The translations under genes and the position numbers were made by a program. DNA of 64,000 bases from Talinum fruticosum (lineage: Eukaryota > Streptophyta > Magnoliopsida > Caryophyllales > Talinaceae): positions 1,984,001-2,048,000 of the forward strand of contig JAITYX010000022.1 of the NCBI GenBank assembly GCA_021018815.1, given 5' to 3'. Shown one piece after another: positions 48,120 through 60,900 of this stretch (positions within the stretch are counted from its first letter, which is position 1; each line of letters opens with the position of its first letter). The notes beneath the pieces are model-generated. The model saw nothing but the letters and a program-made list of their open reading frames with translations, was not told the origin of the DNA and did not search any database.

Positions 48120-51100
48120 AGCTAGAGATTTTGAATTTTTGATGTTGATATGTTAGGATTTTTTACGATTAAAAGGCTATGTTGAGGATGCTGGCTTTGA
48201 AAATGCAATTGAGTATTAATATGCGGCATCTGGGTTGGATTTGAAGTCCGGTTTGAGAAGGTTATTGGATGATTATGATTCAATAGAGATGGCTAAACAT
48301 GCTAGTATAGCAGGTCGTATTAGTGTGTATGTTGTTTATACGAGTGGATGAAGCCGATATGTTGCCTAAAATACCACTACCTCTACCTGCCCCAAGTGTC
48401 CCTAAATCATACGATCCTGAAGGTGTGCCCAATTCTATTAGTAGTCCAGATTGTAGTGGTCGTAGAATGAAACATGCCCCAAAGAATTCCCCTATATCAA
48501 AGAGAAGAAAGAAGAGTCTCCTATAACCCCATCGACCAACAACAAAATCTACTCCTACCTCAAATGATCCCCTCGAGTCAACCACATGCACCTCTCCTAA
48601 TTCAAATGATCCCCCTCGATCAACCACGAAACCGCCCGAACTCAAATACTCCTCAATTAACCATAGAAACTTGCCCTTTCTCAAATGCTCCCCTCAGTCA
48701 AATGATCCCCCGATATGTCCACATAAGCTGCCCCTGAGTCACCCCTAACTCATGAGTCCGAAGAGTGCACACCTATGGCAGCCACACATGGTGACACCGA
48801 AGTTGATGTAGAAGTTCCATATGATTGGGAAGACCGTCAACGTGAGTCACCAATTCCAATGCATGAGTTAGTAAGGGGGACTGTGAAACTGGCTCATCTC
48901 GATGACAGCTTGGATGAACCCGAGGGAGATAGTGAAGAACCTGAGGGAGAAGATGAAGATGAGTTCGACGAAGAAGATGATGTATCGAAGAAGAAGAGGA
49001 GCACAATGATCTCGACCTTTCTGGTATAGATACCAGTGATGAAAAATGGAAAACATGTCAAAAGAAAATGACGGAGCATAAAAGACAAAAGGTAGCTATT
49101 CATGAAGAAGTTGTGCACAATGAAGATGCATTCATGCCTGGTTCAGTTGGAGAATCTTCAGGACAAGGAAAGTGGCATAGTGATTATAAAGATAGTGAAG
49201 AAGAGATGGAGATAGGGGTGAAACTAAAAGTGATGAGGATGGACTACCTAGGTTGTTGAGAAGGAAGAAGAGAGTGCTGAATGTTAGACAAGTAACCGAC
49301 TACAAAAATTTTAAGTGGGAGGTTGGTATAGCATTTGGTACTGTCCAAAGATTCAAAGATGCAATTACTTTGTATGCATTGAAAGTTGGGTATGACTTAA
49401 AGATTGTGAGGTCCGATAAGGAGAGGAACATGATTGCTTGCATGTTGTAAGAAGAACTGCAAATTCAGCTTGTATGCTTCATGGGACAAGAACAAATTCA
49501 CATATGTCCTCGGATCCGTATTCAACCAACATAAGTGCAATAGGAATATATTAAAGAATAGGCAACCGAAATCTGAATGGGTTGCAAAGTACCATCTCGC
49601 TAAGGTACAAGGAAATAACTCACTGGCCAACCAAAGAAGTGAAGAAAGAGTTTGACATAATTTTGAATCCATGGTTTCCATATTGTGTAAAGAGGTAAGC
49701 ACACAAACCGTTACATGCGTCCATGAAAGAGCATTACTGTAAAGTTAGGAGATACATTGAGGAGTTGAAAAGGTCAAATAGCAGCAGCATATTTATCCTT
49801 CAAACTGAAACATCAATTGAGAGAGAAATCCCAACTTTCAAAAGATTCTTTGTATTTTTTGATGCCATGAAAAAAGGGTTTATTTACGAGCTGCAGAGGT
49901 CGTTATGTGCACTGGATGCATACTTCCTAAAAACATTTTTGGGTGGTTGCTTGCTCATTGCAATTGGCATTGATGGAAACAACCAGATGTTTCCAATAGC
50001 TTGGGCAATAGCTGAAGGGGAGAACAATAATAGTTAGGTTTGATTTTTACATAATCTGCAAGTCGCTCTGGGTGGAACACGGGGTTTTGGGTAGACAGTA
50101 ATCTCAAATAAGCATTAGGTAAATCTCACATGCAGGTACGTTATTTGACTTGTATTGCTTATTACATTGAACTTGCATGGTGATTTTGTTTGTTAAAATG
50201 TGCAAGCAATCTTACATGTAGTGTCAACAATACTCCCAAATAGTGAGCACGAGACATCGTGCGAGGCATATTTATGCCAATTGGAAGAAAAATCACAAAG
50301 GAGAGAAATTGAAGATATTATTCGGAATGTTGTGAAAGCCTACAATGAGGCGGATTATTCGAGATGATTTGAATGCCCTGCAACTTGCATCACAACAAGC
50401 AGCCCAAGATTTTGTCAATCGAGAATCCTATGAGCTTCACGAGGGCATTCATGAGGATAGATTCAAAAAGTGATATTGTGGTTAATAATATGGCGAGACA
50501 TTCAATGCCTACATTGTCCAAGCTAGAGACAAACATTGCATACATATGTTAGAGGATATCGGATGTTCATTCATGGAGAGGATGATTTTAAAGAGACAAA
50601 TGATGGAAGCAAGTGAAGATGAGATCTATCCAAGGGTGAGGGAGAAGGTTGAGAAAGAGAAGGAAGAAGCCGGATTCATCGGCCTTACCCTTCGACTAAT
50701 AAGGTATTTGAGGTAAGACACAAGCTTGATAGCCTACGTGTTGATATGAATATTGCTTCATACATATGTAGAAAATGGGATTTGACTGGGATCCCATGTT
50801 GTCATGCAATCGCGTGCGCTTATTGGCTTAAACAAGATGCGAGAGGACTATGTTCATTCATACTTCAAGAAGGAAAAATACCTCCAAGCATATGTTGGTT
50901 CAATTGCTCCTTGTGTTGGTGAGAGGCATTGGCCAACTTTAGATCTCCCTTTTGACCCTCCAAGTAGTGAAAATAGGCCCGGACGGACCAAAGAAGAAGA
51001 GACGAAGAGCCCCTCATGAAGACCCTAAGAGGCCGGGCAAGCTTACAAGATATGGATCTCTAATTGTATGCAGCAAGTGTTATGTTTTTGCCACAATAAA

Positions 51101-51300
51101 AGGAGTTGCAAAAACCCCACCGTGTTGAACCCAAGTACCTAAAAAAGACCAAGAGGCGGACCAAGAAAGCTAACAATGGAGCCTACAAGTGCGGATTTGC
51201 CACCTACGGGATCTACAACGGGAAGAACAACGAGGCAGTGGAAGGGGAAAAGGAAGAGGAAGAGGACAAACTAGGGGAGAGGAGGCAACATGGTAGGGTT
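48120..51300 (+). pseudogene. MULE transposase (MuDR family), broken
   Basis: N-terminal PB1-like region: DDYDSIEMAKHASIAGRISV near 48265-48325. A variable acidic linker follows (EEPEGEDEDEFDEEDD near 48934-48980). MuDR DNA-binding domain: FKDAITLYALKVGYDLKIVR (about 49352-49411) and KKNCKFSLYASWDKNKFTYV (about 49446-49505). Transposase core: LDAYFLKTFLGG near 49913 and MFPIAWAIAEGE near 49988. The second catalytic block reads GFG-stop-TVISNKH near 50085-50115: Trp has become a stop and the usual Asp of ISD is Asn (50107-50109). HRARHIYANWKKNHKGEKL follows near 50245, then the SWIM zinc finger CRKWDLTGIPCCHAIACA at 50767-50820 and a basic zinc-knuckle tail. Several stops and frame changes make it inactive. 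Confidence 0.85.
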
Positions 51301-51951
51301 TTAAACTTTTTCAATTTTTTATTACACTGCAGTTAGTGCATTTTTTATTATACTCACAGTTTTTTAAAATTTTTTTAGAATGATGCACATGTGGTTCTTT
51401 GGAGAGTCAATTATGGATGTTGGACACTCCTTTCTGTTAAGCCAAGCAAGCAGTAGCTCCCAACCTCTCAATACTCGACCACAATGAAGATTCCTTTCCC
51501 CCTCAATCAAGGCCACTATCCGGACCACTATCTACCTTTCTCAAGTGTTAAAGTCTTGTATTTTGCTAGGCTATATTTGACTGTTGTCCAAGAAATTCAG
51601 TTTGTAATTTGACAGTTAGTAAATTTAGTTTCTAATTGTTATGTAAACAATGTCAAATCCTATTTTAATTACAATGACAACTATTTTAATTTGCAAGCAA
51701 TCAACCTGTAAAACAAGTATTTCAATTCGCAAGCAAGCTTAAAAGAAACTATTTTAATTTCACATGTCAAATTCATAAAATATGCATATTCATTCAAACA
51801 AGCACAATAACTTGATATTTTTCCTTCAAACAAAAATTCAACTACAATACAATATTCAACTACCACCCATCCTGAACCACCAATTTCTCTCTTTCTGTCT
51901 TAAGTCTAAATTCATTAATAAACTATCTTACTTAGAAACTCCAACTACCGA

Positions 51952-52433
51952 GTACAACTAATAAGCACAATATCAATTTCTCCACTAGTGAGTTCCTTGA
52001 TGCCTTCAATTCTTCCTCTACTCTGGATCTTTTCCGTCTTTCTTTTGCAACCTTCTTCCTCAAACTTTCATTCTCTTCTTGAAGCATCTTATTTTCCTCA
52101 AGCACATTAATATCTTGTTCATAATCACACTTGAAAAACCCACACCCCGATTTATCTACAATAGCTCAATAATAAAAAATTAACTATCAACAAAAATAAA
52201 ACTATAATTTTAGCCATTTCCAAGCCCTAATTTCTTAATTACTTCACCTTCCATAATGGGCATCTGAAAAATTTATTCCCTCTATAGGGAGGCTTCTTGC
52301 GAGATCTCATGCACTGCGAGCAAATCATGGTGGCATTTCACCGACAACATTTGCTCTTTTCACGATTGGGCACTCGAAACTCCTCTCTTTCCGAAGTTGA
52401 CGACCCAACAACGGTGTGCGTCCTTTGACTCAT
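51952..52433 (-). pseudogene. MULE-encoded GRF zinc-finger protein (antisense)
   Basis: Start at 52433, opposite to the transposase. The N-terminus MSQRTHTVVGSSTSEREE is followed by an in-frame TGA, then CSQCMRSRKKPPYRGNKFFR with CPLWK, and after a likely intron (about 52165-52255) SGCGFFKCDYEQD. Together these give the cysteine and NKFFRCP...CGFF pattern of the zf-GRF domain. A coiled coil follows (LEENKMLQEENESLRKKVAK) and then a C-terminal hydrophobic segment (LILCLLVVLGSWSF) before the stop at 51952. This architecture (GRF finger, coiled coil, tail anchor) is frequent in small plant proteins, many of them TE-linked. The intron phase does not close cleanly, so the copy is probably damaged. 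Its role for the element is unknown. Confidence 0.6.
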
Positions 52434-52643
52434 ATTTTTAGGGTAATTAAGGGGATTTACACAAGTCAACAGTTTGGAAAGGATTTAGGTCGATTTTAGT
52501 TTAGAGAAAAGATTGGGAACGGAAGAATTCAACTTTGTTTCAAAAGAGGGGATTGAGAGGCGGAAATGTCGAGGTTAGAATTTGAGTAATGAGTTTCAGA
52601 ATAGGGGGTTAGAGAGAGGAGAAAATAGAAATGTCGAGTTTGG

Positions 52644-52928
52644 AAGTAATTTTGAATTAGTTGATACGAGAGGGATTAGTGGGGGGTAGAGGGAAGATAG
52701 AGAGAGTAAACGTGTCATTAGTGAAAGTCAAAAAGTGGGTCAACAGTAGCCACGTTTACAATCGCCACCGCCACATCATATCGTTATCGAGTCATTTTAA
52801 CCGTAACTCGGTGGTTGGATACCTAAAAATATTAAGGTTTAAATTCGGGATGCTTTTGTGCCAATTGATATTTTGGGATATTCCGATCAAAAGACCCCAA
52901 AGTTGGGGATTTTAAAATCCAATATTCC
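52644..52928. repeat. Right terminal inverted repeat of the MULE
   Basis: Reverse complement matches 47387-47673 from the outer GGAATATTGGATT to the inner AATTACTT. Differences are scattered substitutions and a few one- to three-base indels. Confidence 0.9.
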
Positions 52929-52937
52929 TAATAATAA

Positions 52938-54100
52938 TATGAGGTTATGTTAACTATTATAACTATTATAACTTTTATGAGTTGTTAAGTTGTTATTATA
53001 TCTTTTATGAACTGTTGTAAGTTGAAAACTACTATAAATATTGGTATAGATACCAAAACGAACATGTCTTAAATATTATTCATTATCTAAATTGTAATAA
53101 TAGTATTTGTACAAAAAATATTTTTTGACCAAGTTTTCTGTTCTTTTTTTTTCTTTTTTGATCATAACGGAGTTTTCTTTTTGGAAATGAAAATTTAAGA
53201 ATGAAGTTTGACATGTTTTTGTGAGCAATTCTCTTCTTGACCAAAGGAGAGACATGAAAGTCAAGTTTAACCATCAACTATTAATTGTTAGTTAATTAAA
53301 TTAATTGCTTTATTTCTAAAAAGATTAATGAAATATATTCTTAAAAAGATATTTAGAGATGACAACGTGGTGGGTCGAGGTCGAGGCTGCCCTCCCATCC
53401 CCGCCCCGCCTAAACTCCCTCCATCCCCGCCCTCGCCTCCACTTCGAGAGGAGAAACTTCTCCCCATCCCCGGCCCGAACGGATCCTTAACTCCATCGAG
53501 TCCTTAATCTTAATTAACAAACCTTGAATCAAGTTTGAATCCAACCAAGTCAAACCAAAAATAAATTAAGCAAAACTCACAATCTTAAATGAAATTAAGC
53601 TTTTTACATTCAATTTGTTGAAAAATTATACAACAAATTGGAAAAAATAATAATTAAAGAACCGAATTCGATGCATGCAGCCAAATGCTCAGTGGTGTTG
53701 TGAACGATGGCGCAAGCGTAATACTTGGAGTTGTGACAATGAGGGATAGGCGATACAACACACAAAATTTCCGATGAATATAGATCTTCCATTGTCACAA
53801 TCATAATATAGCGAGGGAAGAGTATTGATTTCGGGGTGATTGATGGTAGTCTAGATGGACAACATGGAGAAAATTAAAGATGGAGAAAATTAGGGTTTGA
53901 GAGAGAGAGAAGTTTCTTTTATAATTAGGGTTTGAGAGAGATGAGTTTCTTTTATAATTAGGGTTTGAGAATCATAAAGCTACAAAATCACCATTTTCAG
54001 CCATACCACAAAATTTTTGTCACTTGTTTTCTATTTGGGGTGGAGATATTTCTTCACTGCGAGCCGAAGCTCCAACGGGGTTGGGGTAGGGTTCTAAATG
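52938..54100. other. Spacer with a short GC-rich segment
   Basis: Mostly AT-rich, without a supported gene. At 53360-53480 there is a GC-rich, CCCCGCC-containing segment of the kind found in dispersed plant repeats. A near-exact 33-base duplication of a GAGTTTCTTTTATAATTAGG-type unit occurs near 53900-53965. Confidence 0.45.
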
Positions 54101-54530
54101 AGATGACTTGAGTCGAGCCGGTAAATCTCGAGCTCGACTCATCATATTTTAGCTCGGTTCGAGCTCGGCTTGAATGGTTCGAGGCTTGACTCGAGCTCAT
54201 TCGGGCTTGACTCATTGTTTTTTTTTTTTGTTTTTTATTTGATTAAAAAGTTATAATCGAAGTTAAATTCTATATTTTTGTATTAGATTTAAGAAATAAA
54301 GGTTCAAATGAAATTTTGGTGACTCTAATGATAATTTCATACCCTTCACACAATTATGATTATTTTTTAAAACTAATTAATCTAAACAGAGCCAAGCCGA
54401 GTCGAGTCGAGCCGTGTCGTGCTCGAGCTCGAGCTCGACTCGATATTCATTTAAATAAGCTCACGCTCGGTTTAACTCAAGCTCGAGTAGAGTTTTGATC
54501 GAGTCAAACCGAGCGGACGAACGGACAACT
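54100..54530. repeat. GAGCTCGA-rich dispersed repeat with inverted halves
   Basis: Both ends (about 54108-54225 and 54385-54520) are dense in GAGCTCG/TCGAGC motifs. The right part is roughly the inverse of the left, around an AT-rich centre. It stands out sharply in base composition. It encodes nothing convincing. Similar TCGAGC-rich repeats are common in plant genomes, but the class is not identified here. Confidence 0.5.
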
Positions 54531-54969
54531 CTACGTCTCTAGATTGGGGAATAACCGTCCTATTACCGTCCCTACATAAAAAAATAATTTTCAAAAATGT
54601 CGATGACGAAAACTATTGAAAGCTTTTGGTTCTCCACTTGTCCATGACTTGACAAGTGATATTCAATTGAAACAGAGCCGAGCCCTCTTTACTGAAACTC
54701 TGCCAGTGACATCCCCTCAAAACTTTACCTTTATCTCTCCCTCCCGCCTAATTTATCTGCTGTAATTCTTTCTCCCGTATTAGATTTTCCTTCTCACTGC
54801 ATTAGAAGGCTTCTTCTTCAACTTCGGTTCCTCTTTCCTGCTTCCTCCCTCTCCCCCTTTATGTGTGATCGCTTCATTTCAGAGGTAGTGCTTCACTGGA
54901 CTACAGTTGTTTTTAGTTAATTTTATGGGTTTTGTTAATTGATTCTTTTCCTATTTTTGATTAACAGCC

Positions 54970-57900
54970 ATGGGAGATGAAAAAGACGCATTTTATGTGG
55001 TAAGGAAAGGCGATGTGATCGGAGTATACAAAAGCTTTGCCGAATGTCAAGCGCAAGCGGGTTTCTCTGTAATTATTTCCCCTTTTTATTTCTTCTTTTT
55101 AGAATTTACATTAATATTATGAGTTTGATGATGGTTTGATTACTTTTTGTTGATATTGTCATGGTTATTTTCTTCTTTTGAATTAATCAACAAAGAGAAC
55201 GAAAAGGGATTTATGTACCCTATTTGTTTTGTGGAAATTGGGGGGAGGGGAGAAATTTGGGGTTGGTGGGAAGTAATTATGTCGATGCATGCTCTTGTAT
55301 GAATTTGGGAACTGGAAGTTCGGGTGAAATTGGATGTGAAGAGGTATGGGTTTAGAAAACAGTCCAGGGTTTTATTGTATATTGCATTTTGAGATCTGGA
55401 ACTAAGTTTTACATGGAGAACGAAGTCTGTATACTTATCTGAGCACTCTTAATTGTACTGCTATGCTGCCCCGCCATGTTTTGTGAGTTCACTCTTAGAA
55501 ATGAATCTTTTAAATTGAGCTATAAAATTTTTGTGATAGTGGGTTGGTTTAAGAGGACTGGCCTTTGGGTTAGGTGTTAGCTAGTGCTAGTTCTGAGCCC
55601 ATTGTGATTGGGAGATTGCATGGTCTGATTGATCTTGAAGTTCTCTCTATACTTATGGGGCTATTTCCCTTTGTGATCTAGATGTGTCCACTTTAGCAAC
55701 ATTGATTTTTAAGTATGAGCTACCACAACAAGAAAATACCTTTAATTTGAAATCAGAAAGCCCTAGTTTTCTAATGTGAGGTGACCGTCGAAAAATCTTT
55801 TCTGACGGATGGAACTTTTACGGTACAGGTAGGATGTTCAGAGTATCCACTTTTTGTGCAGTTGAAAGAGTCACGTTTAGACAACTTTTCTTTTTCGCTT
55901 TGATTATAGAGTAGTTAAGCAATACGTCTCACTACACTATTCACTGGTTCTTTTCTCCTAGAGTGGTAAATAGTCAATTGTTTTTACTCGTGGGTGCGTC
56001 AAAAACTCCAAATCCAAGTCCATATATCAAGAGTCTTACCTAGATGAGTATGTGGGTCCAATGTAGTAGCCTTACTCTTGAATTGCAAACTTATTGAGAC
56101 GATCCTTGATTTAAGAAATGGACTGCGTAGTGCCTACTACTCATACAGGAGAAGCAAAGGACGTCTTGAGAGGCTGTCAGCTTTAATCCACTACAATCCT
56201 GGCTGAAACACAATCTCTACAATTTAGGGGTATGGTATGGCTACTAGAGTTAAACCCCCAACCCTTCAAGGAAAGAAAAAGCCTGTCTACTGTCTAGGTG
56301 GGTTCCGGATACCTCCAAGAGAGTTACCACCCATGATAGAAGCCAAGCATGCCTTGGACCTTTTTTCCAAATTGTCCAATCTTCTACACTATGAAGTTCA
56401 ATGGCCAACTGATGCAAGTTTTTTTTTTCCTAGGCATGTTTGAGACATAGTCTATATTATGGGCAAGGATGGTGGGTGCTGGAGAAAGGATGAGAATCTT
56501 TCTTGTGCGATGGTGTCAATATCCTGTTGATCAAGAGTGACTAGTATCAAAAACTTGAACTGCATGATAATTTTTGAGCATTGTGTCACTCCATTATCTA
56601 TTGGGAGGCCTTTGTACCGAAGAAATTGTCTACTGGGATATTGTCCCTTGGCCAACAGATTTTGATACATATTTAGAGTTCTTGCCCCTCTAGGTTGGTA
56701 CCTTACTGAGTTCTCAAGCATCTTTGGAAGGAGAGCGTTTTAGCCTTCCAGCTAATTTGCTCAGGAAGGCCTTAAATGAAGAACAGAGAACAATAAAGCT
56801 GCACAAAATCTTTCTTTCTCAGTGATATGTCTATTTTGGAGAACAATGCCCAGATCATTAAGCCTTTTATGTGGGTTGCAACTGGCCTGACAAGGAATTT
56901 GATTACATGGGCTCTTACAGCCACTGTTCCTTCTACTTAAAATATATCATTTGATTCTGTGTTGTCAGGTTCCTTTCCCGGCCTTCCACTATGGGTAGGC
57001 GTTAGCCTTATACAGGCTCTTATGATTTTGCAGACTGCAGAGACATGTAAACTGTCATCTCGACCTAGTTTCTTCTACTGCATTGTCACCAGTTTTCAGT
57101 TTTCCTGAAGTTATTGAGGCTGTTTTGCCAAGTGTCCTAGAGAGAGTTTTCTTGCACCTATACTTACTTTATTATCCACCTGCGTTTGTTGGCCCCGAAT
57201 CCTCTGTTGCCGCTTTATTGAAGGTAATTGGAACTTTCTTGGTAGTACGGCATGGGTTACTTCTATGTCCTGATGCTTTAACTTTCATCCGAGTATTTTT
57301 CTCTACCCTAGCTTATCTTTCCCTTAACAATAGCGTCAATAAGAGTTAGCATAGAAATATTTACCTTCCATATGTCAACTGTGACTTTCAACCTTATCTT
57401 AGGCACTTACTCACCCGTCGTGAACGAAATTAGCTGAGGAATTCTTCCTTGGGATTTGGATATCATTGATGTTTGTATTAGATAAGTTGACCAACCTTGC
57501 TTCCTCTTCATTTTGTGAGGCTTAGTGGCTTATGCTAATCCTCCGCTCTAAGTGGAATGCACTGAGGTTTCGTATTCGTATTATATATCCTTGAGTTTAG
57601 CAACATAGCTACTATTGTCTTTCTACTTTTGTGCTTGTTTCTATATACAGAGACACAAAATTTGTATGATTTATTTATACTCTTTGCAGCCATTGGATCC
57701 TTCTATATCAGTTTATAAAGGATATGGCTTATCCAAGGAAGCAGAGTCGTACCTAGTTTCACATGGGCTTAAGCAAGCACGCTTTTCGATTGGTGCATGT
57801 GGTGTGCAAGATGGGCTTTTCGGTGCACTCTCTGTTTGCCCGTTTCAGGTAAAAGAAAAAGAAAATTGAAGTGTATTCTAATCGTATTTCATCATGGCGA

Positions 57901-60900
57901 AGTCTCTTGCTTGTTAATTGGAATTGCCTGCTGGAAATGACACCAATTTTTCTGGATAAAATTTCAACGAAAATGTAACTTAGTCTGTTTGATTTTCTGT
58001 TTGCCCTTACATACTGCATTGTGTGTGACGCTTAATTTCTTTTATCTTTTAATTTTCATGTCTGCAAGCTCATCTGATTTCTTTGTAGGATGCCATTGGA
58101 TCAAGCTCCTCAGGATGCCCTGCCCATGGTCTTATGCCAGCCAATATGGAGCGGAACCAGAATCATGTCCAATCCTATGACTGTTCTAAATTACCAAAAG
58201 CCAGTTCTATAGTTACAATTCAACATAAAGTTTTCAAACTATTATATTTTTCTTGAAGGTTGCTATTGGATTGAATTCATTCTCAGCGAGTTCTCAGCAG
58301 AAACCTGTTCCATTAAAGAACTATGCAGAGCCTCGATACCAGGTTCATCCCTAATACAATTATTGTAAATCTCTTCCAATAAAGTCCTTTGAAAGTTAAA
58401 ACTGTTAAACTTCTTATTCAAAAATCCATCCCAAGACATACTGCAGCCACTCATCGGGATACCCTTGATTATTGTGATGTAGACCCGCATGACTAGTGGC
58501 CATGACATTTTCAACATGAATTTCTTTAAGTTACATCTGTTGTTCTGCAGGTTTCTGCTGACTCAAGTTATTTTCTCGATAATCCTCAAAAGACAACAGT
58601 TGAATTAAAGAATTATGTACAGCCACAACAGTCGGTTCCCCCTGCTTGTGTAAGTCCTGCAGCTATCGAGATCACCTAGAAACTGTTTTGGACTTCACGC
58701 AGTTATGTACTGAAGCCTCTTTCTTTGCTTGTGTGCTTTTTAAATGTTATTGGGGCATTATGTTGGTGTAACGTCCCTTTAATATGATGTCCATCCATGA
58801 GAATGAATTCGCTTTAGTGATGAGCTGTCCTGTTCCCTTCTAAAAATGGTTTCCTTCCATGAAAATTAAAGCCCAAATTGTTATTTTTGGCCTCTTTGTG
58901 GTTAGGGACATAGCAATTTGAATAACATACCACAACACTATCCAAGGGTGCCACCAAGGGAATTTTTTTTTTTGCTAGCGAGGGTTTGGAGGTGATCGGG
59001 ATAGAAGTACATGACCCCTCTCCTACAATTCAATTACATAGAGATTGTTCCATTTTGACACTTTTTCAAGTATAGGACTGTGTTATTAACATAGATTTGA
59101 TTACAGTTATGACATAGTATGAGTTTCTTGGGCATGTTCTTCCCCGTGTCTTATTGGCTTAGTGCATGCAAATCAATGCCAAATACTAGACCAAATTAGT
59201 GAATAAAGATGCTTGCCTGCCAATTAATTAAATTGCATGGCCATGTGGACTTTCAATCTTATGTAGGTTCCAGTTAGAGAAATAAATAGCCTCCCCCTTG
59301 GTTTGTGGTTCAGGTAATCATGCATATTATCTCCTGTAAATATGGCATTTCCATGGTACTTAGTTTCTGTATGACTGCAAACATGGTGTGTGTATTGGGA
59401 ATTGTATTAATTTCTGTTTTTGTACGAGTACAGAAATCTTGTGTAATTGAATTTGATGGAGCTTCAAAAGGAAATCCTGGACTTGCTGGCGCAGGAGCTA
59501 TTCTGCGTGCTACAGATGGAAGTGAGGTACATGCAACTCTCATCTTTGCAATGACTGCCATTACTTCTGTTACTATCATCTTATCTCACTTAATCCTTTT
59601 CTTTTCAGGTTTGGAAATTGCGGGAAGGTGTAGGACTTGCAACTAATAACGTTGCTGAATATCGAGCTGTGATTTTGGGCTTGCGAGCAGCTCTCGAGAA
59701 AGGATTCCTGGGTGTGCATGTTCGAGGGGACTCTCAACTTGTTTGCTTTCAGGTTTAGCATTTACTTATGCTGTACATAGTATCATGTAGCAATTAATTT
59801 CAATATTTTTCCTCATACATGTAGTGGCCTTCTCGTGAAGATACCCTAGTATTCTTGGCCCCCTCGCACGGGCCGGGGGAGGGGGAGAGGTGAACCTCGT
59901 TCTTCCAAGAGCCTCTAGTGGTATATGAATGCTGTATGCTCTGAATCGAAGATGGATCAAATGCCATCATCATACTCTTCCTTTGATGTTTGATCAATAC
60001 AAATATTTGATGCTTACGAGGTATAGGGCATCATTTGTTGACCAACATAGGGGTCGTCTGCTGGTTAGAGGCTCGGCACCTCTCATGTGAATTTGAGACG
60101 TGGAAGGAGTTCTGTGCAGTGGAGGCTTCTTCCTGTAGGCTATATCCTCCCCTCCCCAGTTCATCATCTGTCTGACCCGCCCTAGGATGAGTTTCATGGC
60201 CGATTAACAAAAGGAGAAAAGAAAAAGGGATGTCATTCAAGTTTTATCCATCAAACATCCCCCTTTTTTCTGTTATCATGATGGTAATATGCTGGATGTT
60301 CCAGATTCAGGGTAAGTGGAAAACGAAGAATGAGAACATGGCCAACCTGTGCAAAGTGGCAAAGGAACTGGCGAAGAAGTTCGTATCATTTGCTATTGAG
60401 CAGGTTCCTAGGGTAAGTTCTTTTATTGGGTTCAAATGTCTGAGTTTTTGTCATTTTCATTGTGCGAGCATTCCTAGCAAGGTGAATTGTTTTTGCACCC
60501 GTGAACTTTCTAATGGATCTTGAGAAAGAAAAACACTTCTTTAGCCGCTTATTTCACCAGAAAAATTCCAGCGAGGACATGTAAAAAGGGTTCTGATTCT
60601 CTGATATTTTTTGTGAAATAACGACATCTTGTGGCGCCTTCCTTTTACACTTTTTAGTAAATATAAAAACTTTAAAGTTCATTGATGTTTTTATGGTGAA
60701 AACAAAAAAGACATGTAGACATTATTCATGGAATGGATTGCTACTTCCCTATTCTCAGGCATACCTGGGAGCAAGAGAGAATATCTTCTCCCCCTCTGGC
60801 CTGACACAAACACTTAAAAGATTGTAGAACTCTTGCTTAGCCTTCTTCCTATTAGCTTCCAATCCCTTTAAATTGAAACTACCCTCACTTTCCAGCCGTT

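Larger units (their letters stand above)
47387..52928 (+). mobile_element. Mutator-like element (MULE), 5.5 kb, with long inverted repeats
   Basis: Terminal inverted repeats of about 285 bases (47387-47673 and 52644-52928) begin GGAATATTGGATT and are about 85-90% alike by eye. The 9-bp TAATAATAA flanks both ends (47378-47386 and 52929-52937), the size expected for Mutator, although it lies in an ATT repeat and so carries less weight. Inside are a decayed plus-strand MuDR-type transposase and a minus-strand GRF zinc-finger gene. Catalytic residues are lost, so the copy cannot mobilise itself, but its ends look fit for action in trans. Confidence 0.9.

Noticed and set aside
56237..57349. Open frames inside the first intron of the RNase H gene
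   Set aside because: No recognisable domain, no splice partners, and stop-rich surroundings; treated as intron.
54970..57848. Viroplasmin-like domain as a sign of an integrated caulimovirus
   Set aside because: It is spliced in frame with the host RNase HI domain, an architecture known for eukaryotic RNase H genes; no viral coat, protease or reverse transcriptase is nearby.
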